From contig JADKDU010000001.1 in NCBI GenBank assembly GCA_016714495.1, positions 806,001 through 870,000 on the forward strand: a stretch of 64,000 nt of DNA. Reading direction: 5' to 3'. The position numbers were made by a program, and so were the translations under genes. Positions 32,865 through 40,540 of this stretch are shown here, piece by piece. A model generated the notes under the pieces. That model had not been told where the DNA came from, searched no databases, and was given only the letters and a program-made list of their open reading frames with translations. This DNA is from Hyphomonadaceae bacterium (GTDB lineage: Bacteria > Pseudomonadota > Alphaproteobacteria > Caulobacterales > Hyphomonadaceae). Position 1 is the stretch's first letter. Each line of letters opens with the position of its first letter.

Positions 32865-34319
32865 CTACTTCGCCACCAGATCCTTCTGCAGGGTCTTGAT
32901 GCACAGCATGAAGAGTATCGCCGGCGTCAGATAAAGCAGTGAGGTGACCAGCAGCGAGTTCTGAAGCGACTTTGCTTCTGCGGCGCGGCAGAAAGCCTGC
33001 GTCGCCTCCGGCAGGGCGGTGAGCGCCGTCCCCTTGCAAGAGGCCCGTACGAGATCAGCGAAGCCTTCAGCGTTAGCCTGCATCGAAAAGAAGATGTCCG
33101 ACACAAAACCAATGAAGGGCGGACCCGCGCCATAGCCGAGCAGGTTGACGAGGAAGAGCAGGATTGCGGTCGCCGTGGCGCGTGTTCGTGCGCCGACCAC
33201 GCCCTGCCCGATCGTGTACTGGGCGGCGAGATAGCCATACTTGACGCCAGCGCCCATTGCGAGGCCGAACAGCGCCACCCATTTGTTCTCGGCGCTGAAG
33301 CCCAGCAGGTAGAACGGAATGGCGGCCAGAAGACCTGCTGCCGGCAGCCAGGCGATGGCGTTGGGATGGCGCTTCACCACCCGCTCAGCCAGCCAGCCGG
33401 TCGTGACCACGCCGATCGACGCCGCAAGGGCCGCTGGCACGTTGAAGAGCAGCGTCGCCTCGGTAAGCGAGACGCCATAGGTGCGCATCAGGAAAGAGGT
33501 CTGGAAGGTGGTGACGCCATAGCCGCAGAACGACGCCATCGTCGCGGCCGCAGCCATCAGCCAGAAGGACCGCTTGGAAGACAATTCTTTCAGCGCGGCC
33601 GCGAAACTCGCCTTTTTCGGACGCACGACGCCCGGCGGATCGGAATAGCCGCGCGGCGGCTCTTTCACGGTGAGGCGGAACGCGATCGCGACGAGGATGC
33701 CCGCGGCTCCGATCGTCATGAACGCTGTGCGCCAGCCGAAGGCGTCCGCAACGGGACCGCCGATCAGGTTGGCCGACAGCGTGCCCGCTGTCACGCCCAT
33801 CGCGTAATAGCCGAGCGCCGTTGATCGCCGGGCGGCGGGATAATAGTCCGCGATGACCGAGTTGGCGGGCGGCGTGCAGCCGGCTTCGCCCACGCCGACT
33901 AGAACGCGGCAGAGCAGCAGCATCGTAAAACCACTGATCACCACGCCGCCGATTTCGACCGGCGCCGCCATGCCTGACAGCGCCGTCGCCCCTGACCACA
34001 GGGCCACGCAGATCGTGATGATCCAGGTGCGGTTTGCGGTTTCGGCATAGTGCGCCAGCGGAATGCCCACGATGGAATAGAACAGCGCAAAGCCGATGCC
34101 GGTCAGCAGGCCGAACTGGCCGTCAGTGATCTGCAACTCGTTCATCACGTCTTCGGAGACGATGCCGAGCAGGCCGCGGTCGAGGAAGTTCAGGATGTAG
34201 ACGAATAGGAGAGCGTTCAGGACATAGCTGCGATAAGACTTGGTCCCGTAGCCTGTAAGGTGGCCCTGGCCCGCTGATGCTGGCGCGTCGACGCCCATTG
34301 CGCCCGTATGACTACCCAT
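32865..34319 (-). CDS. MFS transporter (spinster-like)
   Basis: About 484 residues from ATG 34319, which has GGGAG 8 bases upstream; a longer start is possible but its leader is not protein-like. Hallmarks are FLDRGLLG at the end of helix 1, LAHYAETANRTW in loop 2-3, RVLVGVGEAGCTPPANS in helix 4 and KEPPRGYSDPPG in the central loop. It is a tandem paralogue of the next transporter, sharing EPPRGYSDPPG and the C-terminal TLQKDLVAK. Substrate unknown. Confidence 0.9.
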   Translation of the reverse strand: MGSHTGAMGVDAPASAGQGHLTGYGTKSYRSYVLNALLFVYILNFLDRGLLGIVSEDVMNELQITDGQFGLLTGIGFALFYSIVGIPLAHYAETANRTWIITICVALWSGATALSGMAAPVEIGGVVISGFTMLLLCRVLVGVGEAGCTPPANSVIADYYPAARRSTALGYYAMGVTAGTLSANLIGGPVADAFGWRTAFMTIGAAGILVAIAFRLTVKEPPRGYSDPPGVVRPKKASFAAALKELSSKRSFWLMAAAATMASFCGYGVTTFQTSFLMRTYGVSLTEATLLFNVPAALAASIGVVTTGWLAERVVKRHPNAIAWLPAAGLLAAIPFYLLGFSAENKWVALFGLAMGAGVKYGYLAAQYTIGQGVVGARTRATATAILLFLVNLLGYGAGPPFIGFVSDIFFSMQANAEGFADLVRASCKGTALTALPEATQAFCRAAEAKSLQNSLLVTSLLYLTPAILFMLCIKTLQKDLVAK

Positions 34320-34507
34320 CCCGTTTTCTCCCGGCGCTGCCGACTCTTGTGCCCGCGGCGGCGTCTTGCGGAGGCTCGCAACTTTGGCGCGTGCGGTCCA
34401 TCCCGAATCCAAATGGCGGCGCGCGCGGCGCTGACAACGTCGTTATGCTGCGAATGCAAACGACCGGACGCGATGGACGCCCGGTCGTGCAAGCTTCGCC
34501 GAAGCGA

Positions 34508-36004
34508 TCAGATGGGCTTGGCGACGAGGTCCTTCTTCAGGGTGGACGCGGCGAGAAGATAGAAGGCGGCGGCGGGGATGAAGAACAGGATCGTCGCGGC
34601 CATCGACTGGCGCAGGCCTTCGCCGTAAGCGGTCGCGCAGACGGCCTGCTGCTCAGCCGGCAGGCCCGAGAGATCGCGGGCGCGGCATGCCGTCGTGGTC
34701 AGCACATCGCCCATGCCGGCGGCGTCGATCTGCATCTTCATGAACATGTCCGACAGGATGCCCACGATCTGCGGCCCGAGACCGTTGCCGATCAGCGCGA
34801 TGATAAACAGGACGATCGCAATCGCGGAGGCGCGCGAGCGTTGCGAGACCACGCCCTGGCCGATCGTGTACTGCGCGCCGAGATAGGCGTAGTGCGCGGC
34901 AGCGCCCAAGCCCCAGATGATCAGCTGCGGCGCGCCGGGCTCAAGATAAAAGCTGGAAATGTATAGCGGAATGGCGAGGCCGAGCCCCACTGCGGGCAAC
35001 CAGGCCACGGCGGCCGGGAAGCGCGGCGTCAGTCTTTCGGAAAGATAGCCGCCTATGAACGTTCCCAGCGCTGACACCAGCGCAAGCGGCACGCCATACT
35101 GCACCGCGAACGCTCCCGGCGACATGCCGTGCAGACGCTGCATCATCGGCGCCTGGAAGCCGAAAAGGCCATAACCCACCAGGGCGACAAGGGCTGCGCC
35201 GAGCGACATGGTCCAGAAGGTCGGCTTGGTGCTGAGCTCCTTGAGTGTCTCTGTGATGCTGGCTTTCTGGACGCGCTGGGCGCCCGGCGGGTCCGAATAG
35301 CCGCGCGGGGGCTCCTTGACCGTGAGCAGCAGGATCAACGCGATCACTAGGCCCGGCAGGCCAAGCGCGATGAAGGCGAAGCGCCAGCCGAAATTCTCGC
35401 CCCAGCCAAGCTGCTGGTGAATGTCGCCGACGCCGACGCTGGAGAAGAAGCTGACGACCGCCTCGTCCGTGAGGCCGGCGATCGGGCCGCCGAAGCCGTT
35501 GGCCAGGGCGCCGCCCAGCGTGACGCCCATGGCGAAGATGCCCAGCGCGTTGGCGCGGCTCTTCGGCTTGAAGTAGTCGGCAATGATCGAATTGGATGGC
35601 GGCGTTCCGCCTGCCTCGCCGATCGCAACGCCGACGCGTGCGATCAGCAGGAAGACGAAGCTGGAGGCAAAGCCGCACAGCGCTGTCATCAGCGACCAGA
35701 CCGCGATGCACAGCGCCATGATGGCGACGCGGTTGTAGCGGTCTGCGGCCATGGCGATCGGAATGCCCATAAGCGCATAGAACAGTGCGAAGGGGGGGCC
35801 GTTGAGGAAGCCGTATTCGGTGTCGGTCAGCCCGAACTCGGCGATGATCGGTTGGGCGACGACGCCGAGCAGATTCCGGTCGATGAAGTTGAGCGTATAG
35901 ACGAGCGTGAGCGAGAGCAGAACGTAGCCGCGATAACCAGGTGTGCCGAAACTCTGGCCGCCAGCCGAGGCTTCGCCCGCCGGCGTCGATGGTGCAACCG
36001 CCAC
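34508..36004 (-). CDS. MFS transporter (spinster-like), tandem paralogue
   Basis: A 498-residue transporter with GTG start, behind GGAGG at 6 bases. FIDRNLLGVV, AMAADRYNRV, RVGVAIGEAGGTPPSNS, KEPPRGYSDPPG and the end TLKKDLVAKPI closely match the adjacent MFS gene, so the pair arose by duplication. It has a longer loop between helices 5 and 6 (DEAVVSFFSSVGVGDIHQ) than its paralogue. The substrate is unknown. First gene of a likely three-gene unit ending with the DUF3916 gene. Confidence 0.9.
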   Translation of the reverse strand: MAVAPSTPAGEASAGGQSFGTPGYRGYVLLSLTLVYTLNFIDRNLLGVVAQPIIAEFGLTDTEYGFLNGPPFALFYALMGIPIAMAADRYNRVAIMALCIAVWSLMTALCGFASSFVFLLIARVGVAIGEAGGTPPSNSIIADYFKPKSRANALGIFAMGVTLGGALANGFGGPIAGLTDEAVVSFFSSVGVGDIHQQLGWGENFGWRFAFIALGLPGLVIALILLLTVKEPPRGYSDPPGAQRVQKASITETLKELSTKPTFWTMSLGAALVALVGYGLFGFQAPMMQRLHGMSPGAFAVQYGVPLALVSALGTFIGGYLSERLTPRFPAAVAWLPAVGLGLAIPLYISSFYLEPGAPQLIIWGLGAAAHYAYLGAQYTIGQGVVSQRSRASAIAIVLFIIALIGNGLGPQIVGILSDMFMKMQIDAAGMGDVLTTTACRARDLSGLPAEQQAVCATAYGEGLRQSMAATILFFIPAAAFYLLAASTLKKDLVAKPI

Positions 36005-36114
36005 TATGACCTCCCGAGCGGCGACTGACGCGCCGTTTCAAGCACAGCCTAGCTACGATCATGGGGAGGGCAAGCAGAATGGGGGTTACGCCGCATCGCA
36101 GCAATGACGCTAAG

Positions 36115-36365
36115 TCAGATCAAACGCTTAGCCTTCATGCTGACCGTTCCTTCGCGCCGACTACAAGATGGTCGTGCATGCGAATCTCGAGCGGGGCACG
36201 CCTTTTCGATTTCACGGGTCAGATCGAAAAGGCGCGCGAGGGCGTGGGATCGCTGCGCGGGATCAAGGCGCAGAGCAAAAGCTCGTGCAATTCACAATCG
36301 CGCGGGCTCGACCCATAGCCGTCCATGGTGCGCTGGCGCAGGCGTTCGTGATGCCCGTGATAGCA
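36115..36365 (-). pseudogene. radC: radC remnant with internal deletion and frameshifts
   Basis: Bases 36222-36365, in frame with map, encode CYHGHHERLRQRT and DCELHELLLCALIPR, the N-terminus of RadC. The next residues SDPTPSRA match the JAMM-motif tail (SGDPTPSRAD), so the middle of RadC, including the HxH metal ligands, is missing. Beyond the stop at 36219 the C-terminal RadC pattern continues in other frames: DLTREIEKAC, then MHDHLVVG one frame over, then EGTVSMKAKRLI and a TGA at 36115. At least two frame changes separate these pieces. RadC cannot be functional here. Confidence 0.75.
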
Positions 36366-37265
36366 CTTGGTGGGACCTTCTGCGGCGCCGCTCTTCGATT
36401 CCGCCCTTCCACCTTCTGGACCAATCAGTCCATGTGGCCGGAGGTGTGCGGCGTGTGCTGGCCCGCGGGCGAGCGTGAAGATCTCCACGCCGTTTTCGGT
36501 GATGCCGATCGAATGCTCGTACTGCGCCGACAGCGAGCGGTCGCGCGTGACCGCCGTCCAGCCATCGGCCAACAGCGCCACATCCATACGTCCAAGATTG
36601 ATCATCGGTTCGACCGTGAAGATCATGCCCGGCATTAAGCGCTCGCCCTGACCGCGCCTTCCAAAGTGAAGGATGTTCGGCGCGTCATGGAACACGCGGC
36701 CAAGCCCGTGTCCGCAGAAAGCCTCGACCACAGAATAGCGCTGACGTTCGGCATGCTCCTGGATCGCGGCGCCGAGATCGCCGAGGCGCGCGCCAGGCTT
36801 GATCGCCTCGATGCCGCGCATCATGGACTCGTAGGTCACGTCCATCAGGCGCATAGCTTTCCGCTTTACGCCGCCGACCGAATACATGCGCGAGGTGTCG
36901 CCATGCCAGCCATCGACAATCACGGTGACATCGATGTTGACGATGTCGCCTTCCTTCAGCGCCTTCGCGCCTGGAATACCGTGGCAGACCACATGGTTCA
37001 CCGACGTGCAGACAGTGTGGCGATAGCCCTTGTAGAACAAGCAGGCCGGAACGCCTCCGCCCGCCAGCACGAATTCGCGCGCCAGATCATCCAGGGTCGA
37101 GGTCAGCACGCCCGGCGCCACGTGGGGGATCAGCATGTCGAGGCAATCGGCGGCCAGCTTGCCGGCCTTCCGCATGCCTTCGAACGCTTCGGGACCGTGC
37201 AGCTTGATCTGCCCGGTCGCGCGGGGGGGCGCTTCGGATGCGTCGATAAAGGCTGAGGTGGTCAT
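36219..37265 (-). CDS. map: Methionine aminopeptidase type I with aberrant C-terminal tail
   Basis: The first about 270 residues are a normal type I MetAP: VNHVVCHGIPG, VNIDVTVIVDGWHGDTSRM, EAFCGHGLGRVFHD, MIFTVEPMIN and AQYEHSIGI carry the metal ligands (Asp, Asp, His, Glu, Glu). After VEIFTL the chain changes to a basic tail and then reads into RadC-like sequence, giving 348 residues instead of about 275. In another frame the same DNA reads PAGQHTPHTSGHMD and a TGA at 36425, a typical Map ending. Loss of one TC unit in CTCTCG would explain the shift. The catalytic domain should be intact. Confidence 0.9.
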   Translation of the reverse strand: MTTSAFIDASEAPPRATGQIKLHGPEAFEGMRKAGKLAADCLDMLIPHVAPGVLTSTLDDLAREFVLAGGGVPACLFYKGYRHTVCTSVNHVVCHGIPGAKALKEGDIVNIDVTVIVDGWHGDTSRMYSVGGVKRKAMRLMDVTYESMMRGIEAIKPGARLGDLGAAIQEHAERQRYSVVEAFCGHGLGRVFHDAPNILHFGRRGQGERLMPGMIFTVEPMINLGRMDVALLADGWTAVTRDRSLSAQYEHSIGITENGVEIFTLARGPAHAAHLRPHGLIGPEGGRAESKSGAAEGPTKCYHGHHERLRQRTMDGYGSSPRDCELHELLLCALIPRSDPTPSRAFSI

Positions 37266-37352
37266 GGCTCAGGTCTCGGTTTCGGGCCGGGTGTTTCCAC
37301 CACTCTAGCACGCCGGGTCAACGTTGCGAATCCGGCGAAAAACAGGGCCGGG

Positions 37353-37790
37353 TCAGTTCAATCGGGCTTTGCGCCGGGGCGGATCGGGAGCGAAAGGTTT
37401 GGGCAGGGGCATGGCCGGAACGCCCTCATCGATCAGATCCTTGGCCACTTCAGGCGTGACCTCGCCCCACACAGGACGGTGTTCGGTCTCGCCATAATAC
37501 ATGGCTCGCGCCTCATCGGCGAACTTCTCGCCAACATAGTCGTGCGTGGAGGAAATATGCTGGCGGATCTCAGCCGCTATCTTCGCCGCCGCAACTTCGG
37601 TTGGCACGGCCCTGTCGGACGAGCGCACCATGGGCGCCATGATCTGCTTCTTCACATCGGTCGAGCCGCACACGGGGCATTCGACAAGCTTCTTCTTGCG
37701 CTGCGTATCATACGTCTTCGAGTTCGAGAACCACGCCTCGAACTCATGTTCCCCCACGCATGCGAGAGAATAGCGGATCACGTCAGTCAT
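37353..37790 (-). CDS. DUF1178 family protein
   Basis: A 145-residue protein starting MTDVIRYSLACVGEHEFEAWF, the DUF1178 signature, with a CPVCGS zinc-ribbon-like pair following an upstream Cys11. A helix-rich middle (EVAAAKIAAEIRQHI) and the segment EARAMYYGETEHRPVWGE are also typical. Function is unknown. It lies 21 bases downstream of the glutaredoxin gene on the same strand, a pairing common in alphaproteobacteria. Confidence 0.9.
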   Translation of the reverse strand: MTDVIRYSLACVGEHEFEAWFSNSKTYDTQRKKKLVECPVCGSTDVKKQIMAPMVRSSDRAVPTEVAAAKIAAEIRQHISSTHDYVGEKFADEARAMYYGETEHRPVWGEVTPEVAKDLIDEGVPAMPLPKPFAPDPPRRKARLN

Positions 37791-37811
37791 TTCCTTTCCT
37801 GCGGCCGGTTT

Positions 37812-38081
37812 TCAGGCGGCGGCCGCCTCGGCGAGCAGCGGGTCGAGCTTCCCGTCATAGTCGAGATCGTGAATGTCATCCGAGCCCCCGACATGGCGCC
37901 CGTTGATGAAGATCTGCGGATAGGTCGTGCCGCGACTGCGCTGGATCATCTCGCGGCGCTTCTCGGGATCGTCGCCCGCGCGATACTCGATGACCTGAAC
38001 ACCCTTCGCAGCCAGCAGTGCTTTCGCCCGCGTGCAGTAGCCGCAATAGTCCCGGGTATAGATTTCAACGCGCGCCGACAC
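37812..38081 (-). CDS. grxC: Glutaredoxin 3
   Basis: An 89-residue glutaredoxin from GTG 38081, which has AGGAG six bases upstream. The redox motif is CGYC at residues 13-16 (instead of the enteric CPYC), with TTYPQIFINGRHVGGSDD carrying the cis-proline and the GG/DD glutathione-binding turn. A longer in-frame start exists but the leader is not conserved-looking. Co-transcribed with the DUF1178 gene. Confidence 0.93.
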   Translation of the reverse strand: MSARVEIYTRDYCGYCTRAKALLAAKGVQVIEYRAGDDPEKRREMIQRSRGTTYPQIFINGRHVGGSDDIHDLDYDGKLDPLLAEAAAA

Positions 38082-38224
38082 CGGCAACTCCTGACCTTGT
38101 TTCCGATCAGCCAAGTCTCTTCCGAGAGGCTGAACAACTACCAAATAACAGAGTGGTTAGACTCTGGAATCGTTCCAAAACTATATGGGAATAGCCCTCG
38201 GGCCCGCAACTCGGGCCAATGTGA

Positions 38225-38989
38225 TCACATCGACGCATGCCGCTCCGGCACGCCATAACGCCCTAGTGCAGCCTCCGCAGTGGCGCCCGTGGTCAAAACA
38301 TCATCGACCAGCAAGCTTTTCTGATGATTCATCCGGCCTATGCGGGGCCGCCGGACGGCGAATGCCCCCTGCACGTTCCGACGGCGCCCGTCGGCGGAAA
38401 GTTCGCCCTGGATCGGAGTGGATTTCACGCGCTTGAGCACATCTATCGACGGCTTCACCCCGCTCGTTCGCGACCCCGCCGCCGGCCAGGCCGACTGGTT
38501 GAGCCTACGCCAAACCAGCCGACAATAATGCAGCGGCACAGGCACGATTAGGCGCGCGTCATTCAAAAGCTCGGCGCCCGCGCTGGCCATCCGGCCACCG
38601 AGCGCGGACAAGCCGTCGTCTCGCCCCCGGTATTTGAGGCCCAGCACCAGATCGCGCAAGACATCGCCATAGACTAGCGCCGCCCACGCCCTGTCATAGA
38701 CCGGCGGGTGCGCAAGGCAGGTCCCGCATTTCGGCATGACATCGACGGCGATCTCAAACGGCGCGCGGCAGCTTCGGCAGACCGGATCTGACAGAAATTG
38801 CAGTTTGGCCCATAGTTCGGGCTCCAGCGCGCCGGTCTTGGCAACCTTGCGATTGGTGACGAGCGAGCGTTGCAGCCAGATCAGGCCGGCCAGCCCGGCG
38901 GCGCCGGGGCGCTTGGCCCTTTTGTCTTTCTGGCGCCGCTTATCCTTGGCGCGCGAAGTCGCTACATAGTCCGGCGATGACTGACCCAA
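38225..38989 (-). CDS. comF: ComF-family phosphoribosyltransferase, apparently frameshifted
   Basis: The N-terminal zinc-finger part (CRSC...CGTC) and the PRTase motif LLVDDVLTTGATAEAA identify ComF, linked to DNA uptake. After TGATAEAA the frame goes to an atypical short end (GRYGVPERHASM), whereas one frame over the DNA reads TRALWRAGAACVDV, then ITLARVAGPRAIPI and a TAG at 38181, the expected C-terminus. A one-base loss near 38267 would explain this. The stretch WPAAGSRTS after RRLNQSA also looks out of frame relative to the family. The start is uncertain (TTG 38989 is one choice). Confidence 0.75.
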   Translation of the reverse strand: MGQSSPDYVATSRAKDKRRQKDKRAKRPGAAGLAGLIWLQRSLVTNRKVAKTGALEPELWAKLQFLSDPVCRSCRAPFEIAVDVMPKCGTCLAHPPVYDRAWAALVYGDVLRDLVLGLKYRGRDDGLSALGGRMASAGAELLNDARLIVPVPLHYCRLVWRRLNQSAWPAAGSRTSGVKPSIDVLKRVKSTPIQGELSADGRRRNVQGAFAVRRPRIGRMNHQKSLLVDDVLTTGATAEAALGRYGVPERHASM

Positions 38990-39906
38990 CCCCCGCTCCC
39001 CCCGCAGATCACATGCGCATATTCGACCGCAACCTTCATGCCCGGAGGCGCTCGCGGGCGGCGGCCGGCTATGCCGGCTATTCTTTCCTGAAAAAGGCGG
39101 CGGCGGAAGACATTGCGTTGCGACTGGCGGCAATCAATCGCCGGTTCGATCGCGTGCTCGACCTTGGCGCCCATGACGGGACGCTGGCGCGGGTGCTCAA
39201 AGCCGATCCGCTGGTTGGCGGCCGGATCAGCGAGATCGTCTCGGCTGATCTTTCCCCCGCCTTTGGCCATCAGGCGGCCGACGAAGAAGCGCTGCCCTTC
39301 CAGGACCAGTCGTTCGATCTGATCGTCTCGGCGCTGTCGCTGCACTGGGTCAACGACCTGCCGGGGGCCCTGATCCAGATCAGGCGCACTTTGAAGCCGG
39401 ACGGATTGTTCATCGCAACGGTGCTGGGCGGCCGCACGCTGACGGAGCTGCGCCAGTCGCTGCTGGCGGCAGAGGAGGAAATTCGCGGCGGCGCCGCCAA
39501 TCGCGTTTCGCCCATGCTCGACGTGATCGACGCGGCGGGGCTTTTGCAGCGCACACACTTCGCCATGCCGGTGGCGGACAATGACGCGCGCACGGTGCGC
39601 TATGCTCATCCACTTAGGCTGCTCATCGACCTGCGCGGCATGGGCGAGACGGCCGCCTTCACCAATCGGTCGAACCCGGCGCTGACGCGCGGCATCCTAA
39701 TGCGGGCGATGGATATCTACGCGCAGCGCTTCTCCGATCCTGACGGTCGCATCCGCGCGACATTCGAGTTTGTCACCCTGTCAGGGTGGGCGCCCGGTCC
39801 CGATCAGCCGACGGCAAAGAGGCCCGGCAGCGCAAGCGTGCGCTTGGCCGATGCTCTGGGCGTGAAGGAACAGACCGCTGGCGAGAAGACGGGCCCTAAG
39901 GGTTAG
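38977..39906 (+). CDS. SAM-dependent methyltransferase (BioC/NDUFAF5-like)
   Basis: A 309-residue class I methyltransferase. N-terminal IFDRNLHARRRSRA matches the NDUFAF5 group, and the SAM loop is VLDLGAHDGTLARVL. SFDLIVSALSLHWVNDLPG and LKPDGLFIATVLGGRTL follow, the latter typical of this group. Bacterial members are annotated as BioC-like; the mitochondrial homologue acts in complex I assembly. Which role applies here is unknown. It is divergent from comF with overlapping start regions, and its stop overlaps that of the pilin gene. Confidence 0.87.
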   Translation: MTDPTPAPPADHMRIFDRNLHARRRSRAAAGYAGYSFLKKAAAEDIALRLAAINRRFDRVLDLGAHDGTLARVLKADPLVGGRISEIVSADLSPAFGHQAADEEALPFQDQSFDLIVSALSLHWVNDLPGALIQIRRTLKPDGLFIATVLGGRTLTELRQSLLAAEEEIRGGAANRVSPMLDVIDAAGLLQRTHFAMPVADNDARTVRYAHPLRLLIDLRGMGETAAFTNRSNPALTRGILMRAMDIYAQRFSDPDGRIRATFEFVTLSGWAPGPDQPTAKRPGSASVRLADALGVKEQTAGEKTGPKG

Positions 39907-40079
39907 GACCCAAATGCCTTGGTATTGAGCTCGGTGAACGTCGCATTCGTGGTCTGCCCGACCGCGCTGACGCCGCCGATGACGGCGAGACAGATGACGC
40001 CGGCAATCAAGGCATACTCGATTGCGGTTGCGCCGGAGCGGTCCTTGAAGACCTGGAGAAATGTCTTGATCGTGTTCAT
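39903..40079 (-). CDS. Flp family type IVb pilin
   Basis: A 58-residue prepilin from ATG 40079. The processing site and hydrophobic stretch are SGATAIEYALIAGVICLAVIGG, split as SGATAIEYALIAG followed by a hydrophobic helix, the Flp/TadE-type pattern with cleavage before the ATAIEY segment. No tad/cpa export genes are in the window, so it is an orphan here. Its ATG overlaps the stop of the upstream Nudix gene (ATGA), and its TAA overlaps the stop of the convergent methyltransferase. Confidence 0.92.
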   Translation of the reverse strand: MNTIKTFLQVFKDRSGATAIEYALIAGVICLAVIGGVSAVGQTTNATFTELNTKAFGS

Positions 40080-40510
40080 GCGTGACCTGCCCTCGACCAA
40101 TCTATGAAACGCTCGAACAGCGGTAGGTCAGCCTCAGGGGCCGGATAGCTCCTGATCTCCGCAGCCGACACCCATGCGAGCTGCTGGCCCTCCAGGGCTT
40201 TGATCTCGCCTTGCCACCGCCGGACAAGAAAGACCGGCATGAGCAGGTGGAATGTTTCATAGGCATGCGAGGCAAACGAGAATGCCTGCATGTCGGCTTC
40301 GGCCACGGCGACGCCCAGCTCTTCCTTCAGTTCACGCGCAAGCGCGACCTGAGGGCTTTCACCGGCTTCGACCTTGCCGCCTGGGAATTCCCAGAGACCC
40401 GCCATCGCTTTTCCCTTCGGCCGCTGCGCTAGCAGCAGCCTTCCGTCACTCCGCACAAGCGCCACCGCGGCTACAAGAACCAACGGGCTTGCGCGCAACT
40501 GTTGTGTCAT
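40076..40510 (-). CDS. mutT: Nudix hydrolase, MutT-like (8-oxo-dGTP diphosphatase)
   Basis: A 144-residue Nudix protein. The Nudix box GGKVEAGESPQVALARELKEELGV fits GX5EX7REUXEEXGU; key residues are the REL KEE glutamates. LLLAQRPKGKAMAGLWEFPG before the box and the C-terminal PLFERFIDW are typical of MutT. It would clear oxidised dGTP. argJ ends 31 bases upstream of its ATG on the same strand, and the Flp pilin start overlaps its stop. Confidence 0.9.
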   Translation of the reverse strand: MTQQLRASPLVLVAAVALVRSDGRLLLAQRPKGKAMAGLWEFPGGKVEAGESPQVALARELKEELGVAVAEADMQAFSFASHAYETFHLLMPVFLVRRWQGEIKALEGQQLAWVSAAEIRSYPAPEADLPLFERFIDWSRAGHA

Positions 40511-40540
40511 GACGAAGTGAATTTCGGGTTCAAGGCGCGA

